From the NCBI RefSeq assembly GCF_949987515.2, contig NC_082694.2:46338451-46402450 (forward strand): a stretch of DNA of 64,000 nucleotides, in the 5' to 3' direction. Below the pieces are notes generated by a model. That model was given only the letters and a program-made list of their open reading frames with translations, did no database searches and had not been told where the DNA came from. Numbering within the stretch: position 1 is the first letter of the stretch; every line of letters starts with the position of its first letter. Below, piece by piece: positions 1 to 10,440 of the stretch. The position numbers and the translations under genes were made by a program. Origin of the DNA: Delphinus delphis. Taxonomy: Eukaryota > Chordata > Mammalia > Artiodactyla > Delphinidae.

Positions 1-75
1 TTCTCTGATCAAAATATAAAGTTTCCTTTGCTTCTGAACCAAACTCAGTCTCGATCTGTTGGCTCCAATGACACT
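1..75 (+). mobile_element. LTR fragment (R/U5-like), class I ERV type
   Basis: The window opens with a polyadenylation-like ataaag followed by a cctttgcttctgaacc stretch and a pyrimidine/GT-rich segment, the layout of an R/U5 region of a gammaretrovirus-like LTR. A ggggcccactctggagga segment downstream could be the remains of a primer-binding site and leader, but this is weak. A matching U3-like piece lies at about 650-830, which is the wrong order for one LTR, so the element is rearranged or two copies are present. The family is not identified. Confidence 0.35.
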
Positions 76-269
76 GGGCAGGGGGACTCTTGTTGGGGCC
101 CACTCTGGAGGATCAGTAACAGAATTTGAGAACATTGTAACTTCAGTGAACAGATGCGTGAACCAAACTGTAAGGAACGCAGAGCAGTGTATAAGGCTAG
201 TGTAAAGTAAGCTGTTTCTAACAATTCCATTTGTTATTTCCATCACTTTATTATAAGCAAGGTCAGTGG

Positions 270-390
270 AGGGTTATTGTCTTATTTGTCAGGTCAAGTT
301 TAGAGAAATTAAGTGATTGTTTTCCAAGGATGTACATCTAATGATCTTGGCTGAAGCTTCAATCTTCTTTTGAATGCTTTTCCATTGAAA
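270..390 (+). mobile_element. possible MIR SINE fragment
   Basis: The stretch agaaattaagtgattg followed by ccaaggatgtacatctaatgat resembles the conserved MIR core (ttaagtgacttgcccaagg, then the cacacagctaat-like part), with many changes. It is old and short. The call rests on this one core match. Confidence 0.3.
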
Positions 391-439
391 ATGATACCAT
401 TCTTTCAGCTCCCCCATTTCTGAGGAATATAAAATCTTG

Positions 440-645
440 TAACTTATTGTTACCAGAGGGGAAAGGGGCAGGGAGGGATAATTTAAGATTTTGGGATTAA
501 CACATACACAATGCTATATATAAAATGGATAATCAACAAGGGCCTACTGTATAGCACAGGGAACTACACTCAATATTTTGTAATAACCTATAAAGGGAAA
601 GAATCTGAAAAAATAGATACCTATATCTACATCATCTACCAAGGC
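440..645 (+). mobile_element. L1 3' UTR fragment
   Basis: The order ttaccagaggggaaaggggcaggg, aatggataatcaacaagg, cctactgtatagcacaggga and ctatagggaaagaatctgaaaa is that of the 3' UTR of cetartiodactyl L1 elements, read in sense. The reverse-strand version recurs at 6045-6400 and 56505-57475. It is separate from the satellite array that begins about 200 bp later. Confidence 0.7.
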
Positions 646-649
646 CAGA

Positions 650-830
650 CAAAATGTAACTTAAGGGAGGCCAATGGTGACCGCTTCTGACCCTCAATCA
701 TCTAAAGCCTGGACTCTGCCTACTGCCCAAGGCACTTCATGAACATACATGCATGTACCCGTAGCTTAAAACTTCCCAGTTTTGGGGTTCTGGGAGACAC
801 GGATTTGGAAAGATCCCTGGTGTTCCCCTT
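650..830 (+). mobile_element. LTR-like U3 fragment abutting the satellite array
   Basis: A stretch with gtacccgtagcttaaaact, ttttggggttctgggagaca and gatccctggtgttccccttact looks like the U3 end of a class I LTR. It stops at about 830, where sequence shared with the other satellite units begins (acccttcctactgctggaac). The boundary therefore marks the broken left edge of the tandem array. The family is not identified. Confidence 0.35.
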
Positions 831-2375
831 ACTTACAGGGGACCCTTCCTACTGCTGGAACATGCCTGTCACACCCAGAGAATGGTACACCGTCTGATCG
901 GGAAGAGTTTGGAAAAGGCACCTCATCTCCTCATCTCCAGGTGCTCAGGTTACCCCACCAGCCTCTTTCCAAACAATCTCCCCACTTAACGTAGTCAGCA
1001 CCTTCAACACCCAGTTTCACACAGTTTGGAATTTGTCCGGAGGATGAAGGGAAAGGGGGAGAACAATGAGAGACAAGCCCTAGGTGTTTGGACAGGAAAA
1101 TGCCAATTTAATTTCCATTTAGTAAGAGGAATTAACCAAAGGTTCACCTTGCCCCTGGAACCCGAATAGGGCTTGAAGCAATCCTGCTGTTTTGTTGTTA
1201 GATCTCAAAGCAACAAGTTGAAAAATGGAGGTCAGGAGCACTGTAATTCACAAACCTGCAGGGTTTAAAATGATACCTATCATCGAAAAATGTCTTCAGG
1301 TAAGTCATGGAAAAGGATTTTAATGAAAGGCAGAATTGCAGGAAAGGAATTTCAAGAGGTAGATTGAACTAGCCATTAAAGCACATGAAAAAGCGGCTGA
1401 ACTTCACCAATAACGCAGTTGGCCAAAAAGGGCATATGCGTTTTTCCTGAATATTCAGGAAAAACGCATATGCCCTTTTTGGCCAAGAAAACAGGCTGGC
1501 AATGCAAATCAACACTACAAAGAGGTATCAATTCGAATCAGTCAGAAGGGCTATCCTCACAAAATGTAAAAACCAGAAATGCAGGACAGGGCTTGGAGAA
1601 AATGGAACCCTGCTACACTGATGGTGGGAAGGTAAATTGCCAACGGCCAGGCTGCAGAAGTGTATTGTGTTTCCTACAAAATTTAAAAAACAGAAATACA
1701 GAGCATATGACACTTGCACTCATGGGCATATATCCTGTGAAAACCAAAAATTTACAGGACACAAGCACCCCAAAGTTTAGTGCTGCTGTTTACAAGAGCC
1801 TCGAACTGGATACAACATAAATGTCCTTGGGGAAGAAAAATGGATAAACAAGAAGTGGTACTTGCAGACAATGGAATATACCTCAGCCAGGTAATCAATG
1901 AAATATGGCCAGTTGGAGCAACTCGTGTGGACTTAGGTACGATCATTCTAAGTGACATAAGTCAGACAGAAAAAGAGACATCATGAGATATCACTTATAG
2001 GTGGAATCTAAAAATGGCTACACATGAACTAAGTTACGAAACAGAAACAGAGTCACACATTTAGAAACCACACTTATGGCTGCTAAAGGTGAAAGGTGGC
2101 GTGGGGTGAGGCATAAACCATGAGGTTGAAATTAGCACAGATATGGTTCCAAACCAAATAGCTAATCAACAAGACCTATTCTATAGCTCAAAGAACTGGA
2201 CTCACAACACTCTAGTCACCGGAAAAGAATATATACGACTGGTAAGGATCTAGAAAAGAATTTATTGAGGTCTCTCAGTAAGTGAATCAAGAAGATGTAC
2301 AGCAACAAGAAACACAACATTGAAAACCAGCTGTACCCCATTATAAAAATAAATTACAAAAAAATTTTTAAAAAG
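830..2375 (+). repeat. L1-derived satellite unit 1 (5'-truncated)
   Basis: First of three head-to-tail units. Order: a non-coding X segment (830-1418), a 68 bp palindrome (1419-1486), then about 890 bp of L1 ORF2 C-terminus plus 3' UTR, ending in an A-rich run near 2375. The L1 part reads as a decayed ORF2 tail: a PLMGIYP-like block, an ISLSQxxN-like block and a TxVDLGTIILSDISQTEKE block matching the L1 end that normally reads ATWMDLE...SEVSQ.EKD. Landmarks shared with units 2 and 3 include the gatcgggaagagtttgg and cacctcatctcctcatctcc motifs. I infer this is a diverged copy of the ~1.74 kb cetacean common satellite, recalled from the literature to be L1-based. Confidence 0.75.
1419..1486. 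mobile_element. perfect 68 bp palindrome, mariner-MITE-like
   Basis: The sequence runs from ttggccaaaaagggcatatg to its exact reverse complement with no spacer. The centre is between 1452 and 1453 in gaatattc. I checked the symmetry base by base and found no mismatch over 34 bp per arm. The ttggccaaaaag ends resemble the termini of mariner-derived MITEs of cetartiodactyls. It sits inside L1-derived sequence: gcacatgaaaaagcggctgaac on the left and aatgcaaatcaacactacaa on the right both correspond to adjacent L1 ORF2 positions, so it looks like an insertion later amplified with the satellite. Confidence 0.8.
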
Positions 2376-4011
2376 ACAGTGAGAGAGAGAAATTCCTACA
2401 GAACTCCTTCAGGGTCTCTGATGCAACCTGGATTGACTACATCTAGACCCCCAGAGAGATGGGACTTAAGGATGGACACTCGTGGAGTGAGAAAATTGGT
2501 GAAGATGGGCCAGCAAATGCAGCACCTTTAGAATAATACTGTCTGGCCCCATTCCAAGGGTCCCAAATCTCCAGGTGCAGGGGAACCTTCCTAGAGCTAA
2601 AATACGCATGGGACACACAGAGGATGGTACACTGTCTGATCGGGAAGAGTTTGGAGAAGGCACCTCATCTCCTCATCTCCTGGTGCTCGGGTCCCAACTC
2701 CAGCCTCTTTTCTAACAATCTACTCACCAGGGGAAGTCAGCACCTTCAACATCCTGTTTCGCACAGTTTGGAATTTGTCTGGAGGATGAAGGGGAAGAGG
2801 GGGAACCATGAGAGACAAGCCCGAGGTGTCTGAACAGGGACATGCCACTCTAATTTCCAATCAGGAAGAGGAATTGACCAAAGGCTCAGCTTGCCACCGA
2901 AACCAGAATAGGGCTGGAAGCAATCCTGGAAAAATGCCTTGAGGTAAGTCACAAAAAAAGGACAAGAAAACAAGGCAGAATTGCAGGAAGGGGTTTTCAA
3001 GAGGTAGATTGCACTCGCCATGAAAGCAAATGGAAAGGGATAGAACTTCTTCAACGATGCCATTGGCCAAAAAGGGCGTATGCATTTTTTCTGAACATAT
3101 TCAAGAAAAACGCATATGCGCATTTTCGACAACCAAAGAGGCACGCAGTGCAAATCAACACTAAAAAGAGATATCACTTCACATCACTCCGAAGGCCATC
3201 CTCACAAAGAGTAAAAACCAGAACTGCAGCATAGGGCATGGAGAAAAGGGAGCCTTTTCACGGTGATTGTGGGACGGTATATTGCCAATGGCACTCTGGA
3301 GAAGTGTATTGTGTTTCCCAAAAAAATCTCAGAAACAAAGCTATAGAGCGTACGGCACTTCCACTCATGGGCGTATATCTTGGGAAAAGCAACACTCGAC
3401 AGGACACAGGCACCACAACGTTTAGTGCTGGTCTGTTTATAAGAGCCTTGACTTGGATACAACCGAAATCTCCTTGGAAGGAAAACATGGATAAAGAAGA
3501 TGTGATACTTATGTACAATGGAATATAACTCAGCCATGAAATCAATGAAATAAGGCCAGTTGCAGCAACTCAGGTGTACTTAGGTACGATCATTCTAAGT
3601 GACATAAGTCAGACAGGAAAAGAGACTTATCATAAGATATCAGTTATAGGTGGAATATCAACATTGCTACACATGAACTAAGTGACAAAAGAGACACAGA
3701 ATCACACATTTAGAAAACACACTTATGATTGCTAGAGTGCAAATGTCAGTTGAGGTGAGGCATAAACCAGGAGTTTGAAATGAGCAGATACCGTTCCATA
3801 GACCAAATAGGGAATCAACAAGACTTATTCTAAAGCTCAAAGGACTGGACTTAGCACAATCTACACACTGAAAAAATTATATGTGACAGGTAAGAATCTG
3901 AAAAAGAATTTATCCATGTCTCTCTGTAAGTGAATCAAGTGGATGTACAGCAGCAAGAAACACAGCACTGAAAATCAGCTACACCCCCTTATAAAAATAA
4001 ATTTTAAAAAA
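2376..4011 (+). repeat. L1-derived satellite unit 2
   Basis: X segment 2376-3062, palindrome 3063-3133, L1 tail 3134-4011 ending in an A-rich run. The palindrome-to-palindrome distance from unit 1 is 1644 bp, about 95 bp short of the 1739 bp seen to unit 3. The shortfall maps near 2928. There gaagcaatcctg joins directly to gaaaaatgcctt, whereas units 1 and 3 keep about 95-100 bp between these motifs. The L1 part again encodes fragments of the ORF2 end with many stops and frameshifts. Confidence 0.75.
3063..3133. mobile_element. degenerate palindrome in satellite unit 2
   Basis: Same element as at 1419-1486, with arms diverged (ggcgtatgcatttttt against aaaaacgcatatgcgc) and a degraded right end (cgacaacc). 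It lies at the same position between X and the L1 tail. Confidence 0.7.
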
Positions 4012-5429
4012 GACACTGAGTAAGAGATAAATTCCTACAGAATTTGTTCACGGGCTGGGATGCAAGCTGGATTGAGCATATCTAAACACACAGCTGGATG
4101 GGACCTAAGGCTGGACATTCGTGGGGCTGAGAGTCTTGGTGAGCATGAGTCAGCAAATACAGCCCCTTTAGAGTAATACTGCCTGGCCCTGATTCCATGG
4201 GTCCCAAATCTCCAGATGCAGGCCACCCTTCGTACAACTAAAACATGCATGGGACACACAGAGGATGGTACACCAACGGATCAGGAAGAGTTTGCGAAAA
4301 CCACCTCATCTCCTCATCTCCTAGTGGTCGGGTTCCCACCTCCAGCCTCTTTCCTGGCAATCGTCCCACTTGGGGAAGTCAGCACCTTCAACACCCTCTT
4401 TCGCACACTTTGGAATTTGTCCGGAGGATGAACTGGAATGGGGGGAACAATGAGAGACAACGCCTAGGTGTTTGGACAGGCATATGCCACTCTAATTTCC
4501 AATGAGGAAGAGGAATTGACCAAAGGCTCAGCTTGCCCTAGGAACCAGAATAGGGCTTGAAGCAATCCTGCTGTTTGGTGGCCAGTTCCCAAAGAAACAA
4601 GTTGAAAAAAGGAGCTCAGGGGCACTGCAATTCACAATCCTGCAGCATTGTAAAAGATACCTAACGTGGAAAAATGCCTTGAGGTAAGTCACGAAAAAGG
4701 ACTTGAAAGCAAGGCAGAATTGCAGGAACGGGATTTCAAGAGGTAGATTGGACTCGCAGTTAAAGCACATGAAAAGCGGCTGAACTATGCCAATGATCCA
4801 TCTGGCCCAAAAGGGCATATGCGTTTTTTCTGAATATATTCAGGAAAAATGCATATGCCCTTTTGTACCAACCAAACAGGCGGGCAATGAAAATCAACAC
4901 TTCGTATCAGTCAGATCGGCCATCATCACAAAGTGTAAACACCAGAAAAGCAGGACAGGGCGTGGAGAAAAGGGAGCCCTGTTTCGCTGACGCTAGGAAC
5001 GTAAATTTCCAACGGCAACTCTGGAGAAATGTATTGTCTTTCCTAAAAAATCTAAAAAACAGAGCTACAGAGCATATGGCACTTCCACTCATGGGTGTAT
5101 GTCTTGGGAAAAACAAAATTCGACAGGACACAGCGAACCCAACTTTTAGTGCATCTCTGTTTACAAGAGCCTCAACTTGGATACAACCTAATTGTACTTG
5201 GAAGGAAAAACGGATAAAGAAGATGTGGTACTTATGTACAGTGGAATGTTAATCAGCCATAAAATCAATGAAATAAGGCCAGTTGCAGCAACTCGGGTGG
5301 ACTTAGGTACGATCATTCTAAGTGACATAAGTCAGACAGAAAAAGAGACTTATCATAAGATATCACTTAGAGGTGGAATCTAAAAATGGCTACACATGAA
5401 CAAATTAAAGAAGAGAAATGGAGTCACAC
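4012..5429 (+). repeat. L1-derived satellite unit 3 (3'-truncated)
   Basis: X segment 4012-4801, palindrome 4802-4869, L1 tail 4870-5429. The palindrome spacing to unit 2 is 1739 bp. The L1 tail runs through the ATRVDLGTIILSDISQTEKE-type block and the following gtggaatctaaaaatggctacacatgaac, then stops at gagtcacacatttaga, where a SINE begins. Units 1 and 2 continue past this point for about 330 bp, so unit 3 is cut by the junction with the inverted-duplication arm. Confidence 0.75.
4802..4869. mobile_element. degenerate palindrome in satellite unit 3
   Basis: The arms ctggcccaaaagggcatatg and gcatatgcccttttgtacca flank a tgaatatattca centre. It is nearly symmetric, with a few mismatches, and has the same placement as in the other units. 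Confidence 0.75.
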
Positions 5430-5690
5430 ATTTAGAGCTTCCCTGGTGGCACAGTGGTTAAGAATTCACCAGCCAATCAGGGGAAACAGGTTCGAGCTCT
5501 GGTCCGAAAAGATCCCACATGCCGCAGAGCCACTATACCTGTGCACCACAAATACTGAGCCAGCATTCTCGAGCTGGCAAGCCACAACTACTGAAGCCCG
5601 CACACCAGCGCGTGTGTTCGGCAACAAGAGAAGCCACCCAATGAGTAGCCTGAGCACCGCAACCAAACCCAAGGCAGCCAATTAATTAAT
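5430..5690 (+). mobile_element. tRNA-derived SINE at the satellite/arm junction
   Basis: It starts with gcttccctggtggcacagtgg and ends in an attaattaatt-type tail. It is diverged and internally shortened relative to its counterpart at 54755-55058. Its left neighbour is satellite and its right neighbour is MLT1-type LTR, so only one side matches the original insertion site. A normal SINE insertion would have the same context on both sides. Confidence 0.85.
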
Positions 5691-5696
5691 TAATTA

Positions 5697-5990
5697 AAAA
5701 AACCAAGTTGCCATCTGACTTAGTGCCTGGTGAGGGCCAAATTTCTGGTTCATAATGTGGGTCTTCTGGTTCTGCAATTAAATGATGTAATGAGCATAAG
5801 ATCTTTTGTGTGCTACATTTATTAAGTCACTAATCCCATATTTGAGGTCTCTGGCCTCATGACCTAATCACCTCCCAAAAGCCCCACCTCCGAATACCAT
5901 CAACAAGGGAGCTTGTTTTCAAAATTTGAAAATTAGAGGCACAAAATGTTTATAGCATAACCGGGACCACACGGTTAATTTATTTTTCCT
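5697..5990 (-). mobile_element. MLT1-type (ERVL-MaLR) LTR, partial
   Basis: Reverse-strand features: caccaggcactaagtcag at the 3' side, a gggaggtgattaggtcatgagg block, and the gtggtcccggttatgctataaac region at the far side. The order corresponds to a MaLR LTR. The terminal part present at 55060-55135 in the right arm is missing here because the arm ends in the SINE. Confidence 0.7.
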
Positions 5991-6044
5991 TTCATGTTAA
6001 AGGTTTTGCACATATACATTTATTATATAATCTTGAAACCCTTG

Positions 6045-6400
6045 GTTTTTTTTAAGATTCTTTTCCCATATAGGTCAGTACAGAGCACTGACTAGAGTTC
6101 CCTGTGCTATACAGCAGGTCCATACCAATACTTATCTATTTTATATATAGTAGTGTGTATATATCAGTCCCATTCTCCAAATTTATCCCTCCCCCACTTA
6201 TCCCCTGGAAACCATAATTTAATTTTCCATATCCATGACTCTATTTCTGTTTTGTAAATAAGTTCTTTTCTACCGTTTTTTTTAGATTCCGCATGTAAGC
6301 AATATCATATGATATCTGTCTTTCTGTGTCTGACTTGCTTCACTCAGTATAACAATCTCTAAATCCATCCATGTTGCTGAGAAACCCTTAATTGTTAAGG
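6045..6400 (-). mobile_element. L1 3' UTR fragment
   Basis: The cccatataggtcagtacaga, gttccctgtgctatacagca and ttatatatagtagtgtgtat blocks, followed by a tctgacttgcttcactcagt block and atccatccatgttgctga, are the reverse complement of a cetartiodactyl L1 3' UTR and ORF2 end. It is shared with 54050-54400 of the right arm, so it was there before the duplication. Confidence 0.85.
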
Positions 6401-6407
6401 ATAACTC

Positions 6408-6640
6408 TCAATTTTTTCCAGTGTCATCAGCAATTCTTTCTGACAGACATGTGATAACACTTTTTAAACAGGGATATTGAGACCAAGGCTCCTGACCTGC
6501 AAACAAAAAACCATCATTCATATAGTGAAAACTTTGCATATCAAAGGATGACAGCACTTGGTCTAAATCCCTTTGCACCCACTGCTGACAGAGGGCAGAG
6601 TTTGACTCACTAACCTTCCTTACGTGCATTTCTTCCTGAT
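6408..6640 (-). pseudogene. ERV pol reverse-transcriptase remnant
   Basis: A 73-codon open stretch contains SALCQQWVQRDLDQ followed by FHYMNDGFLFAG. The spacing and pattern resemble the ERVL-like RT segment in which a ..CH..VQRDLD motif precedes the HY(I/M)DD catalytic box. Here the first catalytic D is N and the second is G. The piece lies upstream of the MLT1-type LTR on the same strand, as expected for pol before a 3' LTR. The counterpart at 53808-54014 has its own frameshift. The call rests on motif spacing; a non-viral origin cannot be excluded. Confidence 0.5.
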
Positions 6641-8640
6641 GGGGTATTCCATCTAAAACTTATAAGAAGCGGAACTGCATCATGGAACACACCAATCACT
6701 ACTACAGATTCTGAAGCAGCAAAAAAACAAAAATAAAAATAAAAACGATGAAATCATCCAAAGCGTTCTGTCCACATTGTTACAATAGATTCCCTCGCAC
6801 TGTGAACCCTTTTCAAACCCTATCACTTGAACCTGTTTTTATTTTTTTCAACAACAATAAGGTTAATCTGGAGTCACATGCTCCAGTAATATTACACTAT
6901 CCCTTGTGCAAGTATATAGGGATTTGAGGAGCTATGGGAGGCTATCGTGAGAGGTTGCCTAGAGTAATTAGGACATTTCATTTAATGTTGGCTCTTCTCC
7001 CTAAGATGTCTGCTGTCCTCTTCTTTTTGTAGCTACTAGCATTGAGAAAGTGACCAAGATAAGGCCGTTCTCTTTTCTTGCCCATGAATGTACCCGTGAT
7101 GAACCCCACAGACCTTGGTTCTTCCAGAATTCCCTAAACCTTCTGACCTTCCATGCATGGCATCATATAGAAAAAGATAGTGACGTGTATATTTGTATAA
7201 AACATGCTATAAAATTTTCGACTTTTCCCTTCCTCATAATTCCAAAGAATACATTTCTTTGGATTTCTGCTTAATGCTGCTGGAGTTGGTACATAAGTTG
7301 AGGGAGGTATCAGGGCACACCAAAAGAGAGGGTAACTGCACATAAAATACAAGCAGGTACATTTCTGTGTAGTTTCAAGCAGCTTATTTCCTATATCAAC
7401 CATGGTGATATGTTGACCCTTCCTCTTTCTACTAGTAGTACAACAAACAAATATAAAGGATATTTAGGCTGCTTGTTTTATCCACACCTCTCACAACTGA
7501 TCTGCATTCACGTATAGGAAAATGAGGGGTCCTTACTACCATCTTACCCAATACTGGAGAACTAGCGAATGTCCAAACTTTTCCAGGGATTATTTTCATA
7601 TTCTCCAATCAGTCCTATGAAGGCATCTTACGTATTCTGTTTGAGGAAGTCATATCTCGCATGGCATCCATCATCACCAATACTGGAAAGAAATTTGAAG
7701 GGTCTTAGATTTTACCATATTTGAAATTCCAATATTTTAGCCTGTCACGTTTTTGGATTTTACAAAAAAATATTTTAAATGAGACAAAAAATTCTTTTTA
7801 TGACACAAACAGACAGCAATAGTTTTATATTTTTATCTGTTCCACTCGCACACAAAAGTCTCATGGGGTGATGTAAAGTAGTCCTGTTGGATGCTATGCA
7901 TGTGTAAGTATGGATTAAAGCTTAGGAATCTTAAGCTTCAGTCACCTGAAACTTTTAAAGTAGGATGCAAGCAATCCTGTCCAACATTTGAACAGAGCAA
8001 GACACTGTCTTTATTTTATTTGTCAGGTACTTAATCTGTCTTTTGCCCCAGGGAGAGAAACAACTGGCATCTTCCATCAATGTGTTGTACAAAAATCTTT
8101 GAACACAGAGTGCAACAGAGGCTGATAAAAGGTGTGGAAAAAAAAGAGAGAGACACCCTTGTGGCATTTTCTCCTAACTTACTGCAATCTCCCATTTAAA
8201 ATGTGGGAATAATCAATCTTCTGAGGAAAAAGGCCCAAGGAAGGTTTTTGCTTTTGTGGAATAATGGGATTGCTAAAGATTTCAGGAGGTAAGAAGAATT
8301 GGTGAGAATGACCATGAGACATGAGAGAAAAGTCAGATCAATGGATGAAGTGATGTTTACCTCTGTGAATCAATGAGAGAGGTAGGAGCAAATGAAAGTT
8401 GAATACAACATTTTATGAATAAATGTAACCTTTCAGCTGTCCTAGAAAAAATTAAGTTTCACCATGATACAACATATTTAGTTTACAAAGTTAACTTAAA
8501 TTTAAAGCTTAATAATTACATTTGTTGAAGAAACGAAAACATCTTTCTGGTTTAGAATAAATAATGTGCTCTGCTACAGATAAGAAGATACATAAATAAA
8601 TAGAAATATGACTAAATAAGTAAACAAAGAGGAAAATAAC
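6641..8640. other. anonymous block shared by both arms
   Basis: No recognised gene. Two frames are conserved between the arms: a 70 aa minus-strand frame at 7955-8167 against 52258-52497, and an 89 aa minus-strand frame at 7134-7403 against 52843-53307. Conservation in both is at the level of the surrounding DNA, with different frame lengths, which argues against selection on a protein. The block may be decayed ERV internal sequence (it lies 5' of the RT scrap on the same strand) or ordinary intergenic DNA. Confidence 0.5.
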
Positions 8641-9840
8641 AAATTAGATGTTATTAACATTAAAAACTGACAATCATCTAAAGGAAGAGAAGGAGTGACA
8701 GAAAGAGAGAAGAACTCATATCAAGCATATATTAAAAAAACTCCTAAATAAGAAGTCTTAAGATGTTTAAAAAAACAGTCTTCAAAAAGAAGATAATGTA
8801 AGAGCAAACATGGGGAAAATATACCAAAAGATATTTCAAAAAAGAGAGTACAGAATGTTAAGTAAACATATCAAAAGATGCTTGGCTTCATAGTAGTCAA
8901 TTAAATGCAAAGGCGTGATACCTTTAGTTATCACTCACCAACCAGAAAGTTCAAATGAAAATGACAGGTATTATCAAGTTTGACAAGAATGTGTGTAATT
9001 CTTGAATCTCATTCACTGCTGCTGAGCATGAAAATTCATACAAATGTTTTGAAAATATTTAGAAGTTTCTAAAAAGATAAACACATGAGGGCTTCCCTGG
9101 TGGCGCACTGGTTGAGAGTCCGCCTGCCGATGCAGGGAAAACGGGTTCGTGCCCAGGTCTGGGAAGATCCCACATGCCGCGGAGCGGCTGGGCCCATGAG
9201 CCATGGCCTCTGAGCCTGCATATCTGGAGCCTGTGCTCCGCAACGGGAGAGGTCACAACAGTGAGAGGCCCGCATACCGTAAAAAAAAATATATATATAA
9301 GATAAACACATGAAAGCTATGACTCGAAAATTTTACTACTACATGTATACTGAACAATAATTTATACACATACCACCAAAGCTCAAGTTCTAGAATTTAT
9401 ATACCAGTGCTATTCTCAACAGACACAAACTAAAAATCACTCATATTTTAATACACATTGGAATAAATTACTTATAGTTAAATGTTTACATTATGGAATC
9501 CTATGCAACAGTGTCAATACATGATCACAACAGGCAACCATATAGGTATGTTCACAAACAATATAAGGAATAAAAAGCCCTGTCCAAAAGTGTTTATACT
9601 ATGTCATAACATTTATATAAAATGCAAAATACAGGTAAAGTGATCTTTTTGTTACATACCAGAACAACTGTAAACCTTAAGGGGAGCCACTAGAATGGGA
9701 CCAGGGGGCCTCTGAGTGTCTGGAAATTTTCTGCGTCTTTATCTAGAAGCTAGATATAGAGTGTATTCAGATTCTGAATTTTCTGAAATTTGTCGTTTTC
9801 TTACAAACCGTGCGTGTTTTTAGTTGTTTTTTATACATAA
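8641..9840 (+). mobile_element. old L1 (L1M-type) ORF2 tail/3' end
   Basis: Landmarks in sense order: a run resembling the ccaaaagatatttcaaaaaag...cttggctt segment, ttaaatgcaaaggcgtgata, a caccaaccagaaagttcaaatga block, then an ataccagtgctattctcaac...gcaaccatataggtatgttc block. This is the order of an ancient L1 ORF2 end and 3' UTR. It is interrupted by a young SINE at 9089-9298. The right-arm copy (about 50350-51990, minus) lacks that SINE. Confidence 0.6.
9089..9298 (+). mobile_element. young cetacean SINE with TSD
   Basis: Full-length, CpG-containing copy: gggcttccctggtggcgcac at the start and gtgagaggcccgcataccgt plus A/TA tail at the end. A perfect 15 bp target-site duplication, aagataaacacatga, flanks it (9074-9088 and 9299-9313). 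The right arm has the empty site (one aagataaacacat near 50920 on the minus strand), so this insertion came after the inverted duplication. Confidence 0.95.
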
Positions 9841-10112
9841 CAAAAAGTAAAAAATATAGACTAGGGAAGGTAATTATATTAGCACTTTAATATCCATGCT
9901 TTTCAAGGTGGAAGTGAAAGATATTAAATACTTGACATTGTGATTACTTCTTAAAAGTAATCTGAAAATTTGAGATTAATAAATAAGGCATACTTCTTCA
10001 TATATAATACTCAAAAAGGAGGGGTAGAAAGGAGTATTATTTTCTTAATTTAATACAGAATAGTTAAGATAGAAAATAAAGAAAACAGACTAGGTTTAAA
10101 AAGGAGCACACT

Positions 10113-10440
10113 GGACTTCCCTGGTGGCACAGTGGATAAGAATTTGCCTGCCAATGCAGGGGACAGGGGTTCAAACCCTGGTCTGGGAAGATCCCACATG
10201 CTGCAGAGCAACTAAGCCCATGTGCCACAACTACTGACCCTGTGCTCTAGAGCCCGCAAGCCACAACTATTGAGCCTGCATGACACAACTACTGAAGCCC
10301 ATGCACCTAGAGCCCATACTCCACAAGAAGAGAAACCACCGCAAGGAGAAGCCCGTGTACCAAAATGATGAATAGCCCCCGCTCGACACAACTAGAGAAA
10401 GCCCTGTGCAGCAACGAAGACCCAATGCAATGAAAAATAA
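10113..10440 (+). mobile_element. tRNA-derived SINE (long form), shared by both arms
   Basis: It starts acttccctggtggcacagtg, carries the tRNA B-box-like ggggttcaaaccctgg, and has the long CHR-type body with repeated ccacaactactga segments, ending in aataaataaaattaaa. The counterpart is at 49762-50110 on the minus strand with the same flanks, so it predates the duplication. Confidence 0.92.

Noticed and set aside
830..5429. Regularly spaced palindromes as a CRISPR array
   Set aside because: The spacing is about 1.7 kb, the intervening sequence is repeated and not unique, and the context is a mammalian genome.
9089..9298. SINE heads as functional tRNA genes
   Set aside because: The A/B-box-like parts belong to tRNA-derived SINEs with A-tails and TSDs. 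No free-standing cloverleaf was found.
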